NCBI GenBank assembly: GCA_013399875.1
Contig: VXAZ01000263.1
Location: 993,262 to 1,057,261, forward strand
Direction: 5' to 3'
Source: Gymnorhina tibicen
Taxonomy: Eukaryota > Chordata > Aves > Passeriformes > Artamidae
Length of the DNA: 64,000 nt
Shown: positions 9,421 to 23,200 of the stretch, one piece after another
How the letters are laid out: each line of letters opens with the position of its first letter
Numbering within the stretch: the first letter of the stretch is position 1
Program-made: the position numbers and the translations under genes
The notes under the pieces: model-generated
What the model saw: the letters and a program-made list of their open reading frames with translations, nothing else
What the model was told of the DNA's origin: nothing
The model's database searches: none

Positions 9421-12400
9421 TGCCCAGAGGCTGAGACCAGTATGGAACAGGCTGGTCGTGCCTTACTGGGTGAAGTGAAACACTCCCTACAAGTAGCAAA
9501 ACCCAACTGCAGTGCCAGGTAAAAGTACTGACGGGACCAAGGAGGTTCAGAAAGTTATTACACTACTAGTAGGGCAGGAATCTTCTATCTCTCCATATAG
9601 TCTACTTCTGAGATGAAGATTATTTTATTGCCTTTGGGGGTCCGAGCCCATGTGAGAGAAGAATTAACAAAAATGAGAAACTGCTTATTTAATTTCGCCA
9701 GAAGTACAACCTCCAACACAGGGAGTTAGGAAAATGTCTTTATATTCTGCAATTTCTCAGAATTCAGCTCTTTTAATAAAATAACTACTTTCCCACCATG
9801 AAGCAATATTTTTCAAAGTTCCAATTTCATTAAAAATGTTAAAAAGGTAGTATGTTTCCCTGTCTTTAAGATGAAAAGAAGATTTGGTGATCAGTTAATT
9901 GTCTATCAACTTCATTCAAACAGCTCTGGACATTTCAGAAAAAAAGAAGGCTGGAATTATAAATGACCATTAACAAATCTTTAAAACTGATAAAAATGAA
10001 TTCTCCCTGTATTGGCAACATAATCAAATTATTGATAATTCTTCTACTGAAATGAAACATCCTGATTTTAATAGTATTTTTCTTTTGGTCTGAAAAAGAA
10101 TGCTTAACAGACTGCAGAAATATTAGTAAAAAATTAGGTTTTCTAATTTCTCTCTCATTTCATTTAAAGAGAAGGCTGTATAGAAAGAAATTATGCTGTT
10201 TTTGAAAAGAGGAGTTAGAAGTATGATTTTTTTATAGTCTTTGAAAAGTAAGTGAAGAATTGGCCATTTATGTACACTGAAACTGGGGCTTTTTTTGCTT
10301 TTTTTTTTTTCCACATAATTCTGAATACAACCTCAAATGATTATGTAACAACTCAAGGCAATAGAATGGACCTTTGATCATATTACAAGAGCACAGAGAT
10401 TACACATAAAGTACTTAAATATCAAAAGTTTCAATAAGTTAACTGAAAAAATAAGGAAAAGAAAATAAATCATTCAATTGACATGAATAGAAGCAGGATT
10501 TAATCCTGTAACATCTCTCAGATTTTTGGACTGAAGCTTCCCCTCTCATTTATGCCCAAAGGCTTTCTGCTAGCCATTGCTTCTTTCAAGAATGCATGAA
10601 TTTTCTCACATTTTATCCTCACAAACTCATCAGTAACTGGGCTGTTTCAGAACTTTGCTCCTTTTTGTACTCACTCCTGTAAAGAACCAGTATCTACTTT
10701 TGGCAACAATAATCACAGTTTGCTATGGGATACACAAACCATGGTTCTCCTCATGCATAAATTAGAAAACACAGATAGTAAAACAATGGCAAAATATTTA
10801 GGCAAAAAAATATTAAAAGCAATGTTACAAATATTCCTGCTAAACTTCTTGCCTTATTACAGCGTGATTATCCGAACACTGGAACAGCAAATCTGTACTT
10901 CTTAAACCCAGCTTTGTTTAATGCTGCATACAGTTACTGATCCTCTATTAAACATGACAGTAGTGAGGGATTTGGGGTCATTTGAGCCGTAATCCCTACC
11001 ACTCCCTGTGAATAAACCAGGAGGTAACAGACTGTGGTGGTAACACAGAGAACATGTTTATGAGCAAACCCAGCATTTTTTCAGATTCGGCTTCTAAATA
11101 GCTTTGGAAAATATATGGCACATTAAAATATATGACAAGAATAAGAGTTTTATTCTAAGGAGTTTACACTTGAAGAATTTCCCTGGATGCTCAGAACACT
11201 CAGAAAATAGCAACTATGTTCAGAATTTCAAGGCCAAACTAAGACGGCCCACACTATGGTTGAGGCACAAAAAATTGAGATGAGCACTGTGCATGGGTTG
11301 GTGGTCACACTGTACCCAGAGCCCCATACCAGTATGCAGGAGACATGACAACAAACTGCTATCACCTTGATAAAGAGTTATGTACTATTTCAGGTGAAGC
11401 TTGTTATGGATTTCTTCTTCCATACAGACCAGGTAACCACACTTACCTATTTGAACTAGCCACCTGAACAAGTGAAATGCACTGGTGGCAGGTATTGTAA
11501 TATGTTAAGATGATGAAGACCGGGTAAAAGAACAAATATGAATTTCCAGGCAGTGACTAACTGTGATCAAATTATTCAGCAAGTCAAGGTGCCTACGAAA
11601 ATAATCCATGCTGAACCCTGCAGCAAAGGTGGAGCACTCCATGTACCTTACAAACACTTCAAGCTCAGGCTCTGTTTTAAAAGACAGAAAGGTCAGTCAC
11701 TCATCTGACTCAGTGCTGAAATCAATGGAGCAATCCTGATTGACACCAGCTGATGATCCTGCTAATGAAGACAGGGAAGTTTTCTGATTTACTTTTACCT
11801 CGGGAGCTGCCCTAAGAACTAGTCTTTTGCAATTTAATGGCAATGGATATGCATATTCTCTTACTACCATTTAACATTAAACTGATGACATCACTCTCCC
11901 ATTTGGCCACTCAAACTCTGCTGGAGGACACTGTGACAATGCAGCACATCTCAGACTGCAGGGCTGAACACACTGTTACATTGCAGTTGCTGCTATTAAA
12001 ATATTATGCCTGAAATTAATGCATTACACCTTTCAGACTAATGTTCTCTAAATCAGACTTAATTTATCCAGGGGTATTTTTAGGTAAAAATACATCCTTG
12101 CAAGCAATGTAATGATCAGCACTTTTCCCCCAGATGCTCTAATATGGAATAAAGCCTATGCAGTAATTAATATTTATGAAGTGAATGAGTTCCTGTTAAA
12201 CCCTAAATCACAAACATACGGGATTTGAACTATAAAAATGCAAACCCAAACCAATATAATAAAAATATATTTACATACATATTAATTGTGAACTTTGGTC
12301 AAGTTGTTATATATCGCTTTAAGTGAATTCAAAATTAATAATTACACAGGTCTATAAACTCATGTACTGATCGATGTGATTTCTAGATTAGACATATACA

Positions 12401-13934
12401 ACAGGAAGTTTCATTTTACTACATTAGGGCACCTCTGAAACTTGATCAGCAAAAACTTGATCTTATGCCCTTCTGTTGCCAATACTACTTTCTTTCCACT
12501 CTCATGAGTGCTTTCACCCATTGGAATTCAGAGAAAACATTACATACAGAAGGAAGCTCCTTGCAAGATGAAATGATTATGATTCAACCTGTGCCCTAGG
12601 AAGAGATCATTTTACCCATTATTAAAAAGGAAAACAACTCAGAGGGTTCCTGGAACATTCTGTATACTCCAAGCAGTGGAAGAAGAGTAAATAACAGGTT
12701 TTTATGTAGTTCTTTTTATCATCAGATTTTGAATTGCTTTATAAAAATTGCTGTTCTACATATAAGCCACTAATAAAAAATTAAAGGCTTACAATTCTTC
12801 ATATGGTGAATGATGCTGAAAATGCTTCAGCATCAGAAAGAAATTATGTGATTTAGCAACATGAGACATTTAAGAGCTCCTGTATGAATGCAGTAGGCCA
12901 TATTCAGGCACCCAAGCCAGAAAATGTTTGCTTTCTTAACGTCATGAGAAGATTCAAAAGAAATGTGAACTAATTCAAACTAAATATAGTAATGCCTCCT
13001 GAAACCATTATTAATGTTTTATTAGCATTTGTTACTTCCTTCCCCTTTTGAGATGGCGCAGTGCAGAGCACCCTGCATGCTGCCATCAACATCTTCATTG
13101 AAATGAAGATGAATTACTACAACTGATCAGCTCCATGAAAACTGTGTTTGTTTCATTGATAACATGTAAAAAAAAATTAGAAAAAAACTTTCTCTGTCTT
13201 CTTGTCCTGGTTACTCAAGAAGCTGCCTTAAATCTGTTTGAGATAGGAGGACAGGAATGGGAGAGGATGAAATGTGCACTTTCCCCTTCCCTTCAAGCAG
13301 ACGGCGGGTGGACTTGGCTGGTGCAAAGACTCCAGGCATAGTAACCCACAGAACATTTCACCAATAACTTGCTATCATAAGTCATCACATTTGGTTCACC
13401 CATAATGAAGGCATTCTCCTAGAGGATATTGTTTTTCTCATCTAACCTATTTAATGTCTTTGTTCATCTCCCTACTAAAAATACAAGCCTATTTGACTTC
13501 ACATCTCTACCATCTTCTGAGCATCAAGAAAAGCTGATCTGCTTGATAAAGTTGCAGGTAGAGTGGAATTTTAGATACATCAGCAAGCTGCAAGTAAATA
13601 ATTTAGCTCTGGGCCTGAGGCATTACCTTTTATTCAAAGTGGCATAATTGATAAAGAATGCTAGCAGAGTAGTTTACAAAATGTTAACTATGCAATAGCA
13701 GAGCATCCTGTTACAAAGTAAGATAATTATTTTACATGCCAGAACCTCAAAAGTAAATAGATGAATGCACAGAATCTTAAATGTTGTTAGCAGATTAATG
13801 GGCAGATGAAGGATATTGGAAGCAATGTAATCCCTCAAAACGTTCAGCCAAAAAAAAAAAAAAGTAGTGTTCCAGCTTATTAGGAACACACCTTTATTTG
13901 CTTTTATTTTTCTCATTAAATCAGAACTCTGCTG

Positions 13935-14896
13935 CACTGAAGAACCGCACTGGGATCCTGTTTACCATCTTCATTAACAACGTGAATGATGGGGCAGAGT
14001 GCACACTCAGCGAGTCTGCAGATGACACAAAACTGGGAGGAGTGCCTGACATGCCAGAGGCTTGTGCTGCCATCCAGAGGGACTTCAGGAGGCTGAGGGG
14101 TCAGCCTCATGCAGAGGGGTACAAAGTGCACCTCGTGCAGTTAAGAAGGATAAGTGCAAAGTCCTGCACCCACGGAGGAACAAACCCTTGCACCAGTATG
14201 GGTTGGGGAACACCCAGCTGGAAAGGACCTCAGCAGAAAATGACCTTGGGGTTCTGGGGTACACCAAACTGAACATGAGCCAGAGTATGCCCTTGAGGCA
14301 GAGAAATATCTTGGGCTGCATTAAGGCAAGCATTGCCAGCAGGCTGAGGTAGGTGATCTTTCCCCTCCACTTGGCACTATTGAAGGCAATCCTGGAGTGC
14401 TGCGTCCAGTTCTGGACTCCCCAGCACAAGAGGATACACTGAAACAAGTCCAGCAAAGGATCACAAGATTTATTAATGTGCTAGAGCACCCCTCCTGTGA
14501 TGAAAGGCTGAGAGAACTGGGACTGTTCACCCCAGAAAAGACTAGGGGGAATCTCATCGGTATGACGAATACCCGAAGGGAGGGTGCAGAGAAAATAGAC
14601 CCAGGCTCTTACCTTATCAGTGGTACCCAGTGGCAGGATCAGAGGGGATGGGCACAAAGTAAAGCGCATGAGGTTCCCTCTGAACATCAGTAAACACCTT
14701 TTTCCCTGTGAAGGTGAACGACTACTGGCACAGGTTGCCCAGAGAGGCTGCAGAGTCTCTTTCCCTAGGGGTATACAAGAGCATCTGGACGTGGTCCTGA
14801 GCAATGGGCTGTAAGAGGCCCTGCTTGAGCAGGTGAGTAAGACAAGATGACCTCCAGAGTTCACTTCCAACTTCAACCATTCTGTGATTCAGTGAT
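13935..14896 (+). mobile_element. CR1 LINE, 5'-truncated, with reverse-transcriptase remnant
   Basis: This copy starts inside the CR1 ORF2 reverse transcriptase. One frame reads through an ILFTIFINNV motif and then SADDTKLGG, with the catalytic Asp pair encoded at 14021-14026. The aromatic residue normally before ADD is replaced by Ser. The frame then shifts. Plus-frame pieces from about 14062 and 14397 continue the C-terminal ORF2 region (such as NMSQSMPLRQRNILGCIKAS). The 3' end carries a diverged GAGCAATGGGCTGTAAGAGG segment and finishes with TTCCAACTTCAACCATTCTGTGATTCAG. The multiple frameshifts make it nonfunctional. The 3' layout resembles the copy at 19468-19648. Confidence 0.95.
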
Positions 14897-15399
14897 ACAG
14901 ACCCCATTCCTTCTCCCTATAGGAAAGCAGCTTTATTCTAGTCATGTGTTCAAGGAATATCCCATACTGTGTCTTTCATGTGCATCTTCCCCTGATTCTG
15001 CAGTTATAGAAGAAGTGGGGTGGGTGTTTCTACCACAGCAACTTTTCAGTTGTCTTCTTTCAATTACCAAGGTAGGTGACTACTAAATATCTTGTGTTTC
15101 CTATCCATCTCTCCCAGCTGGAAAACTCAGTAATCTGTTTCTTTCACTGGAAATGTTCTTGGACACCTTTGCAAAGTAACTAAATGAGCATCAGATCTGT
15201 AGGATGTTGTTTAGAGCCAAAAGTTTTTTCTGCAATACGTGTATCTCTACACCACTATATGCTTGTCAGTACTGCTGAAAAAGAACTCTGCAGATCCAAG
15301 ATACATCACCACTTGTCTGTCTAAAAAATAGGATGTTTACTCTGCCAGGAACCGCATGGTTGACCAGGAATTAATTTGGAATCATTTCCTGGACTAGGC

Positions 15400-15620
15400 T
15401 GAGGAAAAAGACAAGCAGGACTAATGTACAGAAGCATAATTAATCACAGTTAATTGAATATTTACTTATTTATTTATTTAAATGTGGTTTCTAACTCTCA
15501 GTTAAAGATAATCTGCAAATTAGCATTTTGGTTTTTTCTTCCTTCTGTTTTGTTCAGACACCGTCTGCCTATTTATTCCCTCATGGCAGTGTTTCCATAA
15601 TATAAGCCCTTAATTTCAGC
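15400..15620. promoter_or_regulatory. Possible conserved noncoding element
   Basis: The block contains GCATAATTAATCACAGTTAA, TTTATTTAAATGTGG, GCAAATTAGCATTTTGG (homeobox and octamer-like words) and TTCCATAATATAAGCCC. It includes a (TTTA)n run at 15461-15480, so part of its AT content is simple repeat. Enhancer-like character is inferred from motif clustering only. Confidence 0.2.
15461..15480. repeat. (TTTA)n short microsatellite
   Basis: About four to five tandem TTTA/TTAT units are visible directly. It is too short to be clearly polymorphic. Confidence 0.7.
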
Positions 15621-17984
15621 CTGCTAAACACAAGTGAAGAGCTCTTGTGTAGTTCTTCTGTGATAAAGAAAGCAGAAACAGAATTAAAACACTCACCAAT
15701 GTTCTCTTATGAAAACATGTTCTGTTCAGTTGTTGAGGATGATAAAAAGCAGCAGGTCTTGGCATAGAAGTAACTGTGGAGGAGGTCAGTCCATGCCTCT
15801 AAGATCTATTCTTGACATCAGAGCCATGCCAAGGAAGCAGAGAGTGTGTGAAGGAGAAACAGGAGCTCTATTTCACTGTGCTAATCTAATAAGTACGCAT
15901 CTACCAGGGACATAATTCAGACCCTCTCACTAAGAGCACCAAGGAACTCGAGGGCCATCTGTCAGCAGTGGTTAACAGCTCTCCAGGGCTGTCTCTCACA
16001 CAGCAGAGTGTCTGGCCAACTGAACTTAATCTTCTTGCTAAAGTAACCTCATCAAAATCTTTTAATTGCTCTCTGGAAAACCATAGCTAGGCTGTCACTG
16101 AGAATGGCCAATCTCATCGAACCTCAAACTTAAACAGAAGAAACAGAGAAGAACGTAATTTTCAACAGCAGCAGTCACATAAGTTTAAAACTATTTAACT
16201 GTGTAGTGGAAATTGATTAGGGTTAACTATAAGTGGGAATTAATAGGTATCTAACTATAAGTGGAATTGATTACCAAATCACTCAATCTCACATGGCTTT
16301 TTCATCACCTTACTATTCTCTTCCCATGGGAAAGACACACTAAGATAGACAAAGTTCCTATCCAGCCTGTTCACAAAGAGAAAACATGCCATAATATGGG
16401 GGATCAGCTCAGCAATGAGCTTAAAGAGGGCCCAGTAATAATTAAGTCTAATATTTACTTTTAGGTACAGAAGCACAGGGATCTCAGCTCTGCCTTCTGT
16501 AATCATGAGAAGCTAAAAGAACAGCATTTTCATGGTAGGATGGTTGAATTTCAAGAACAGCATACATGAGAGTGGTTTTTTAAGGTGTTTGACAATGAAA
16601 TAATGACAAGTTTTGCCTTGGATTGACTTGTACACAGTGTGCACACTCAGACATACACCGGGTGCTCACCCACGTCTCAGCCTTAGGAGAATAAATTAAT
16701 CCTGCATGGGACTGATTCCAGACACCAAACATGAATGATAACCATCATCATATTATAGCTAAATTCAAGAACCCTGCATCAAGCTTAGGTAACTGGGGTT
16801 GGCACTGAGGAGGTGCACAGATGGGAGGAACCCTCCCCTACCATCTGGAAGATTTGCTACACCTGTAGCAGCAGCTGCTTTGATGAACACCAAACCCCAC
16901 ATATCCTCCCCTTCAGAACAAAGAAAACAAAGGTCTCAGCAATGGCAAAACTTCCAGGTTTATGTTGGTGGTGCCTATTCCCTTCCTGTGAGTCTTATCC
17001 CATGCAGAAGCATAAATCCCTGCCTCACCTCCTGTAACTAAAGCTCTTTGAAAATGGAGATGCTTACTGAGTGGAGAGTTAGTCTGGGGAGAAGGGTGAA
17101 ATACAAGATAAACTCTGCACTGAATAAATCTTGGCAGATAACAGAAACATTCATCCAAATTGCAGGTATTTTCTTAAACCTAGAAAATATTGTTAGTTCA
17201 TCCATACAAACTGATTTGATGTTAAACCATTAAACATTTTTCTCAGATGTTTTGGCTTAATACTGCCAATTACATCACCATGATATAAAATACACATTAT
17301 GAAATGCATACAGACATACATACACAGAAGTTTATTAAAATTGAAAGCTGAGACAGTTTCTTGTATAGAAATTTTAAAAAAAGATAAGAAAAGACAACCA
17401 AAATATTCTGATTTGAATCACTTAGCATTTTTCGGGTGACAGATTATTAAACTAATACTTGTATAGCCTCAATGTAAAAATCAAATTTCTCAAATGAAAA
17501 CTCATTCATCAGCAATTTTGGGCCAAGCCCATTATGATGTATCATGCTTGATTAAACCCTGTGACAGTAGCAACTCCAGTGTTTCACCAAGAAAAAAAAA
17601 TCAAGGTAGTAACTTTCACCAAACATTGCTTTAAGGAAAGTAAGTCAAAACAGTTAAAAGGCCTAAGCAGTTACTGCTCTACAGCTGAACCAGGATAATC
17701 ACCCTGACTCTGCTCCTTCATGCCTTAAAGCAAAGCAAACACAAGGGCTTTTGAACTCCTTTGATAGAAACTCAGTTGTTTTTCATTGTGTGTTCACATG
17801 CTAAGGACAAAACACTTCTGCGCAGTTTGGGAATTCTGCACCAGAAAATGACTGGCGCCAAGTTAATATGACATAGAAACCAATAAAAGTTATGGGGAGA
17901 GAGCTCATGATAGTACCACATCGACAATAAAACGAGTACCAGTTATCCTCCCTCATACCCCTAGGCACAGCTGTTCATCACTCG

Positions 17985-18110
17985 AGATTACTAAAGCTGT
18001 GACAGCCCTAGACAGAGATTGACAGCTGCCTGTTGCATAATGAAAAGCAGAGAGCCAGCATGCGCTTTGCTAGCTTCCAGCTAGGAGGAGTAAACAAACA
18101 AGCCAAAGGG
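17985..18110. promoter_or_regulatory. Possible conserved noncoding element
   Basis: This 125-base stretch packs a TGACAG word at 18000, TGACAGCTGCC at 18020-18030 (MEIS/PBX-like core overlapping an E-box), TTGCATAATGAAAAG (octamer-like), GCATGCGC at 18058-18065, an inverted repeat CTAGCT-TCC-AGCTAG at 18070-18084, and GTAAACAAACA at 18090-18100 (forkhead-like). No frame or repeat explains it. It is the most enhancer-like stretch I can see, but conservation was not tested. Confidence 0.3.
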
Positions 18111-19467
18111 CTGTACAGTCATTTGTGTGTAGACTATGACTGACTGAAGCTGTGTGAAACTTCTGCAGAGAAAGCTCCAAACAAGGCTGTGTGCCTTCAT
18201 GATGCCTAGTTTAATTTTAAACTGGACATACAGATTAAGTTTACTAAAACATTCACAAAACTGAGCTGAACTGGAGAACTAGATTTGACTGAGTTATTGA
18301 ACTCCATATTTGAACTGTGTTTAGGCTCATCAGGGCTGCATAGATTTTCAGATAACACAGATTCAAATTTACCTTTGATGCTTTACATTGATTTTTTTTT
18401 TCCCTGTTTGTTTTATCTGAGTTTTACAAGGAGTTTTAAGAAAGAACAAACAAGAGGAGATGTTTATAAATCTGTATCAATGCCTGCATTACTCCACTGA
18501 GAAAGCACTTGTAGCCTTGGCACAACTAAGCTTCACCTGCCCTCCCATGCACAGGGGACTCAGTCAGTCAAGCTCTCCTTTTCAGAACAATACTATTCAG
18601 ACTCTGGCCTACACGGAAGAAAATTTTGGGGGGAAAAATCAGCATGTATTAAAGCATTACTGGAAATCTTATTTGAGATGGAGCTTAATGGGGGTCATTT
18701 CCTCTCATGATTAGTATTCCAAGTGAAAGGGATTTGGAATCTTTGTCTACTATCAGCCTTTCTCCCACTTTATCCCCCACAACTACTAAGAGGCCTCAGC
18801 AGACCAGTCATACAAGGATTATGATAGTGAATATTCTTTACCTTCCACAAGCTTCAACATACTTATTCTGTTCCCTGCCAGACAGTGCGCATATCTGCTG
18901 GAGGAAGGAGTGCAATTTCTTTGTCCTCGGTGGCTTTATTTTAAGACTAGCCTTAACTCTAATGAGACTTGGTTTTATATTCAGTACTCTAGACATGGCC
19001 TTGTCTCCATTATGAGATTACCACACATAAAAATGTGAATTTTTTTTAAACCAACAAGTCTTTGCACACGAGAGTTACATTTCCCAACATACATGACTTT
19101 AAAACCATGGAAGACAATGCATCCTTTACTATGTCTGTCATCCACTGGGACCGCTCCTTTGTGACAATCTCAGAACCTCTCAGTTGAAACAAGGTCTCAG
19201 TATCATTACTGTGGTGGTTAAAAATGTTGACAAAGTTGTAATATATACTGCTGGTGGATTAATAAACATCACCCATCAGAAACCTGGCCCATTCTTTGTC
19301 CTGGCTTGACATGTCCAGTGTTGCTGCAGGAGATCAAGCTGCTACATGCTCATCATTTCTTTATGATTTGGATCTCGAGTTACAGCAAACTGAAAAAAGG
19401 GTAAGCAATGGAAACAAACTGCTGTAGATTTCCAGTGCTGGAAAAAAAGATTTCACCACAAGAGCTG

Positions 19468-19648
19468 TCATAGATTGGGAAAAAGTTCCCAAGGGTGTTG
19501 TGGAATCGTACTCCTTGGAAAAGTTCAGAACTTGACCAAACAAGATCCTAAGCAACCTGAGCAGCACAGGCCCTGCTTTGAGCAAGGATCTGGATTAAAT
19601 TTTCTGTAGAGGTCCCATCCAACCCCAATTATTGTATAATTCTAAGAA
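19468..19648 (+). mobile_element. CR1 LINE 3' fragment, plus strand
   Basis: This diverged CR1 3' end carries AAGTTCCCAAGGGTGTTGTGG, AAAAGTTCAGAACTTGACC, GATCCTAAGCAACCTGAGCA, CCCTGCTTTGAGCAAGGATC, GAGGTCCCATCCAACCCCAA and a decayed tail ATTGTATAATTCTAAGA. Order and content match the subfamily whose 3' end has the 'gagcaacctg...ctgctttgagca' segment, as in the copy at 13935-14896. Confidence 0.9.
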
Positions 19649-20227
19649 AGTACTCTTTGAATTTTCTTGTACAGAAAGAAACAGCAACAAAACTGAGAGG
19701 AAACCCAGAACTTTTGCCACTTATTAATTTCTAATTTTCAGTGATTATTCCTCCCAAGAGATTTCAGAAAAATTTCACCTACCACACTGAAGTAAGACTC
19801 CCCTTTACCAGGTGTCACTGCATTCACAGACTGTTATGGTAATTTTTGTTCTTCAGATTTTGATCCTGTCCACTCTCTTTTAGTGAACATCTGACACATT
19901 TAAGGAAACAGATTAGAACCCAGTGGGATTAAATCTTATCGGACATCTGTGCTGATCCTAATTTTGAGTGGATATTGAATCATCTGATTCAATTCAATAC
20001 AATTTTTTTCATTTTTGTAACATTTACCTTCATTAGTTACATGTGCAATTACTGAATAGAAGATATTTTGGCAGAGTCCATACCCTAAATCACTTGAGTG
20101 ATACCATACATGAATTCTTGTGAAATTCCTATTTCATTTGGTCACTGAACACGAGGTAAAAGCAAAATTATGTATTTCTACATAAATTCTTCTTTGTTTT
20201 CTAACTTTTGAGGTTGTCTTACTTGGG

Positions 20228-20292
20228 GTCAAGAGTTGGACTTCATGATCCTTGTGATCCCCTTCCACCTCAGAATATTCTACGATTTTATG
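20228..20292 (+). mobile_element. CR1 LINE 3' tail remnant
   Basis: About 65 bases match the last segment of CR1: GAGTTGGACTTCATGATCCT, GATCCCCTTCCACCTCAGAA and TATTCTACGATTTTATG. Only the extreme 3' end is present, as is typical of severe 5' truncation. Confidence 0.75.
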
Positions 20293-23200
20293 TTTTATTT
20301 TTGGTTTCATAGAGATGCCTGGTACATATGGTATCGTTCATTCTATCCTATGCAATGAAAAGATTCTGACAATGACCTGCATTAGCCAGAAAATACAGCT
20401 GTTCTATTTTAAGAAAAAAATCTTTAAAAGTCACTATATTAAATAATACAGTGTTTGAAACTGTAATTCTTTCCCTATGTACTGTTTTCACTTGGACATC
20501 ATTGAGTTTCTTGGTAATTACAATCCCTTGCACATCCATTTACACTACAGTGGTGGCACAGGTAATTTATAAAAATCAAATCTAAAGTGTTGTAGTAGTC
20601 AAGAGGCAGAATGAATCATGTTTCACACAGTTGGAGAATTTGCTATGATTAATTAAAGATTTGCAGTCAGACTTCTCTTGCTTTTGTAACTGAACGTGTA
20701 AAATACAAATTAAATATGAAGGTTCAAAGAGTGATTTTCTGAGAAAGGTCTTCTGCCACAAATTCAGGAAAAGAGGTGCAAAGTATTTTACAATCTCTCA
20801 GGGAAGCTTCTAGAATATAATATTCTGAAGAGTAACACTGAAATGTTCTCATATTAAAAAAAAAAAAAAAGAGAGAGAAAGAGAAAAAAGCTCTTTGTTT
20901 GGGTTCAGAATAGTTAGAGTAAAGCTCATGTATTCATTAAGTTTTACTTCCCTGCCCTTGCTATCAGCTGAATTAGGAAAATCTGCTGAACCCTGTCCCT
21001 CTATTACTTTGAGTCAAGAGGAATTTCATCACTGAACTTATCAATAGTAGAGTCAGAGAAATGGTGGGCAAGATTTTGATAACCCTGTCTCTGAGAACAG
21101 AATTCAGGGAAGCCTTTGGAAGAGGTAAAAACATACTGTCAACGTGGGGCTTTATTCTGATTTCACCAGTATCAGTTTAAATACTTCAACAGATATAAAT
21201 TAAACAAAAATGGGCATTATAGAGGAATATCTTCAAATTTCTGCATAAAGTAAATTTCTCAGTGATAGAGTTCTTCCACTAAAGATTACCAGGTTCTGAG
21301 AGAAATTCTCTCTGCGGTGTTGGAAGCTGCCAGTACAGCACTCATCAGACCTGACATGGACTACAAGAGAGAGCAGGTTATGTACTCCAGGTGTGTAGCA
21401 GATCTGACAATATGAGATCTGTAGGAGCACCAATAAATGCTTAATTTCATTTCAGAAATAGTATTGTTTTGCATTGTTTAAATAAACCCATTTAACATTA
21501 TGATACCCTGCATACATTGTAATCAGCATTTCTTTAAACATTATGAAAAGAAGGTTGGCTTGAATTTTCAAGTGTATACACTGATCTCAGGAACCGATGG
21601 GTAAAACTAAATAATTCATGCTTCTGAAGGTTCCTCAGAAAAGTAGTTACTGAGGTTAATATTTCATTAATCACCTTGTATGTCAGACGTGGGGATTTTT
21701 TCCTCCTAGCCATCAAGCAGGATTTCTGGAGAAAATAATGAAGGCAAATGTTAAAACCTACATCACTGTCAGTGACTTACTAAACATATGAATGTATAGG
21801 GTGATAAATGAAGGAGGAAAAAAGAACAGGAAAGATGGAAAGAACACTCAAAATGACATGGTGCTAATGAGCAGTGAATATTGTTAGAGGATGCCAGTCA
21901 TCCAGCCATCTGCTGAAGACAGACAAAAGAACAAACAAGGTTAAAGGGAACAGAAGACTTTGAAAATTAATGCTTCACTCAATTCTCATCTGAAGGTTTT
22001 TATTAAAAGAAATATTTTGTTAAGATGCTGTGGAGACCCTAGATACCAAACTTCATTTGGCTTCTCAAGGAGCCCATTTCAGGTAAATACCAAAGTAGGA
22101 TACAAGAAGATTATGTTGTTATTTTTCAGCCTTTTGTAAAAGAATAAACAAAGAAGTGAAGAGATTATGATGTCAAAACAAACTGCTAAACAAACAAAAA
22201 ATATTATTGTTTAAATAATTTCTTTAAAAGAATCCAAAATGACTGGGTCTCAAGGATAAAAGGAAAATAACATTACTTGAATAAATTTATTTCTACACTG
22301 TAAGAGAATTATAGAAGTTACCTCATACTTTCATATTTACTTTTTTATTTCTTTTGAGATTACAGCAAGCTTCTTTTAACTTTTCTTACAGGTATCTCAA
22401 AAGACAAAATAATTTGAATTTTACTGGGTTTTGGTTTTTTATAACAAAGCTGACTGGAAACATTTCATTACTGTTTTGGCTTATTTTACACTGTAAATTT
22501 CCATCTGCTCAAAACCAATCTTCTGGAAAAGTACCTGGCACATTAGTCCAACTGTAACATCTTGAACACCAAGAACTAATATTCCCAGAAATTCAGGAGA
22601 GAATGAGATTGCTTTCAAAGTCTGTGCATTAAATATTCATAAAGAAAAACAACAGTAAACATTAGAACAGTTAGAAAGAAGGTGGGTGTCCTTTCAGATT
22701 AAAAATTCCAGCCTGTTTTCTTGCAATTTTCTTGAAATTATGGATAAGTGCTTTAAAAATTCCTTCTCTCACTCCTCATACTGTGAAAAAAGATTTCCAA
22801 TAAAAATACCCTTTGAAATCCACAAATATTCAGAACTTCAACTAAACAAAAAAATGTCTATTGGTTTATTCCTTTGTAAAGAGTTGCTGGTTGACTGAAC
22901 AGCAAAATAAATCCATTGCCATATTTTTCAATTAAACCCACAACTCAACTAGAAGGCCTCAATCTAAACAATTTGCTAGGCATGAGTGGGTGACAAATTG
23001 TGCTGATGCAATGACCAGAAATCGGAAGTATCTTATCAAAACAATAGCCTTTAGACCACGAAACACCCTTGGCAAGAATTGAAGGTCATCTAACTCTTAC
23101 TTAACTCTAGAAAACTAAACTCTCAGTAAATTTCAAGCATGAATATGAAAATAATGTGACTTTATTAATATCAAACACTTTTTTTGACACAAATTTTGGC

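Larger units (their letters stand above)
8800..13934. other. Unique noncoding DNA
   Basis: This AT-rich stretch has no supported gene. It holds a purine-rich tract at 9036-9098, a motif cluster at 9191-9420 and a tiny minus-strand splice-bounded segment at 11447-11463 (see findings). Otherwise I see nothing in it. Confidence 0.6.
14897..19467. other. Unique noncoding DNA
   Basis: No gene is supported. Two motif-rich blocks (15400-15620 and 17985-18110) and a short TTTA repeat (15461-15480) are listed separately. Small open frames on both strands near 16800-17160 overlap each other and show no domain. Confidence 0.6.

Noticed and set aside
14825..14845. CAG|GTGAGT-like donor
   Set aside because: It falls inside the CR1 3' region, where a diverged 'gagcagg...' segment generates the motif.
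14481..14876. 131-codon minus-strand ORF
   Set aside because: It lies antisense within the plus-strand CR1 copy. The sense-strand CR1 frames explain the sequence.
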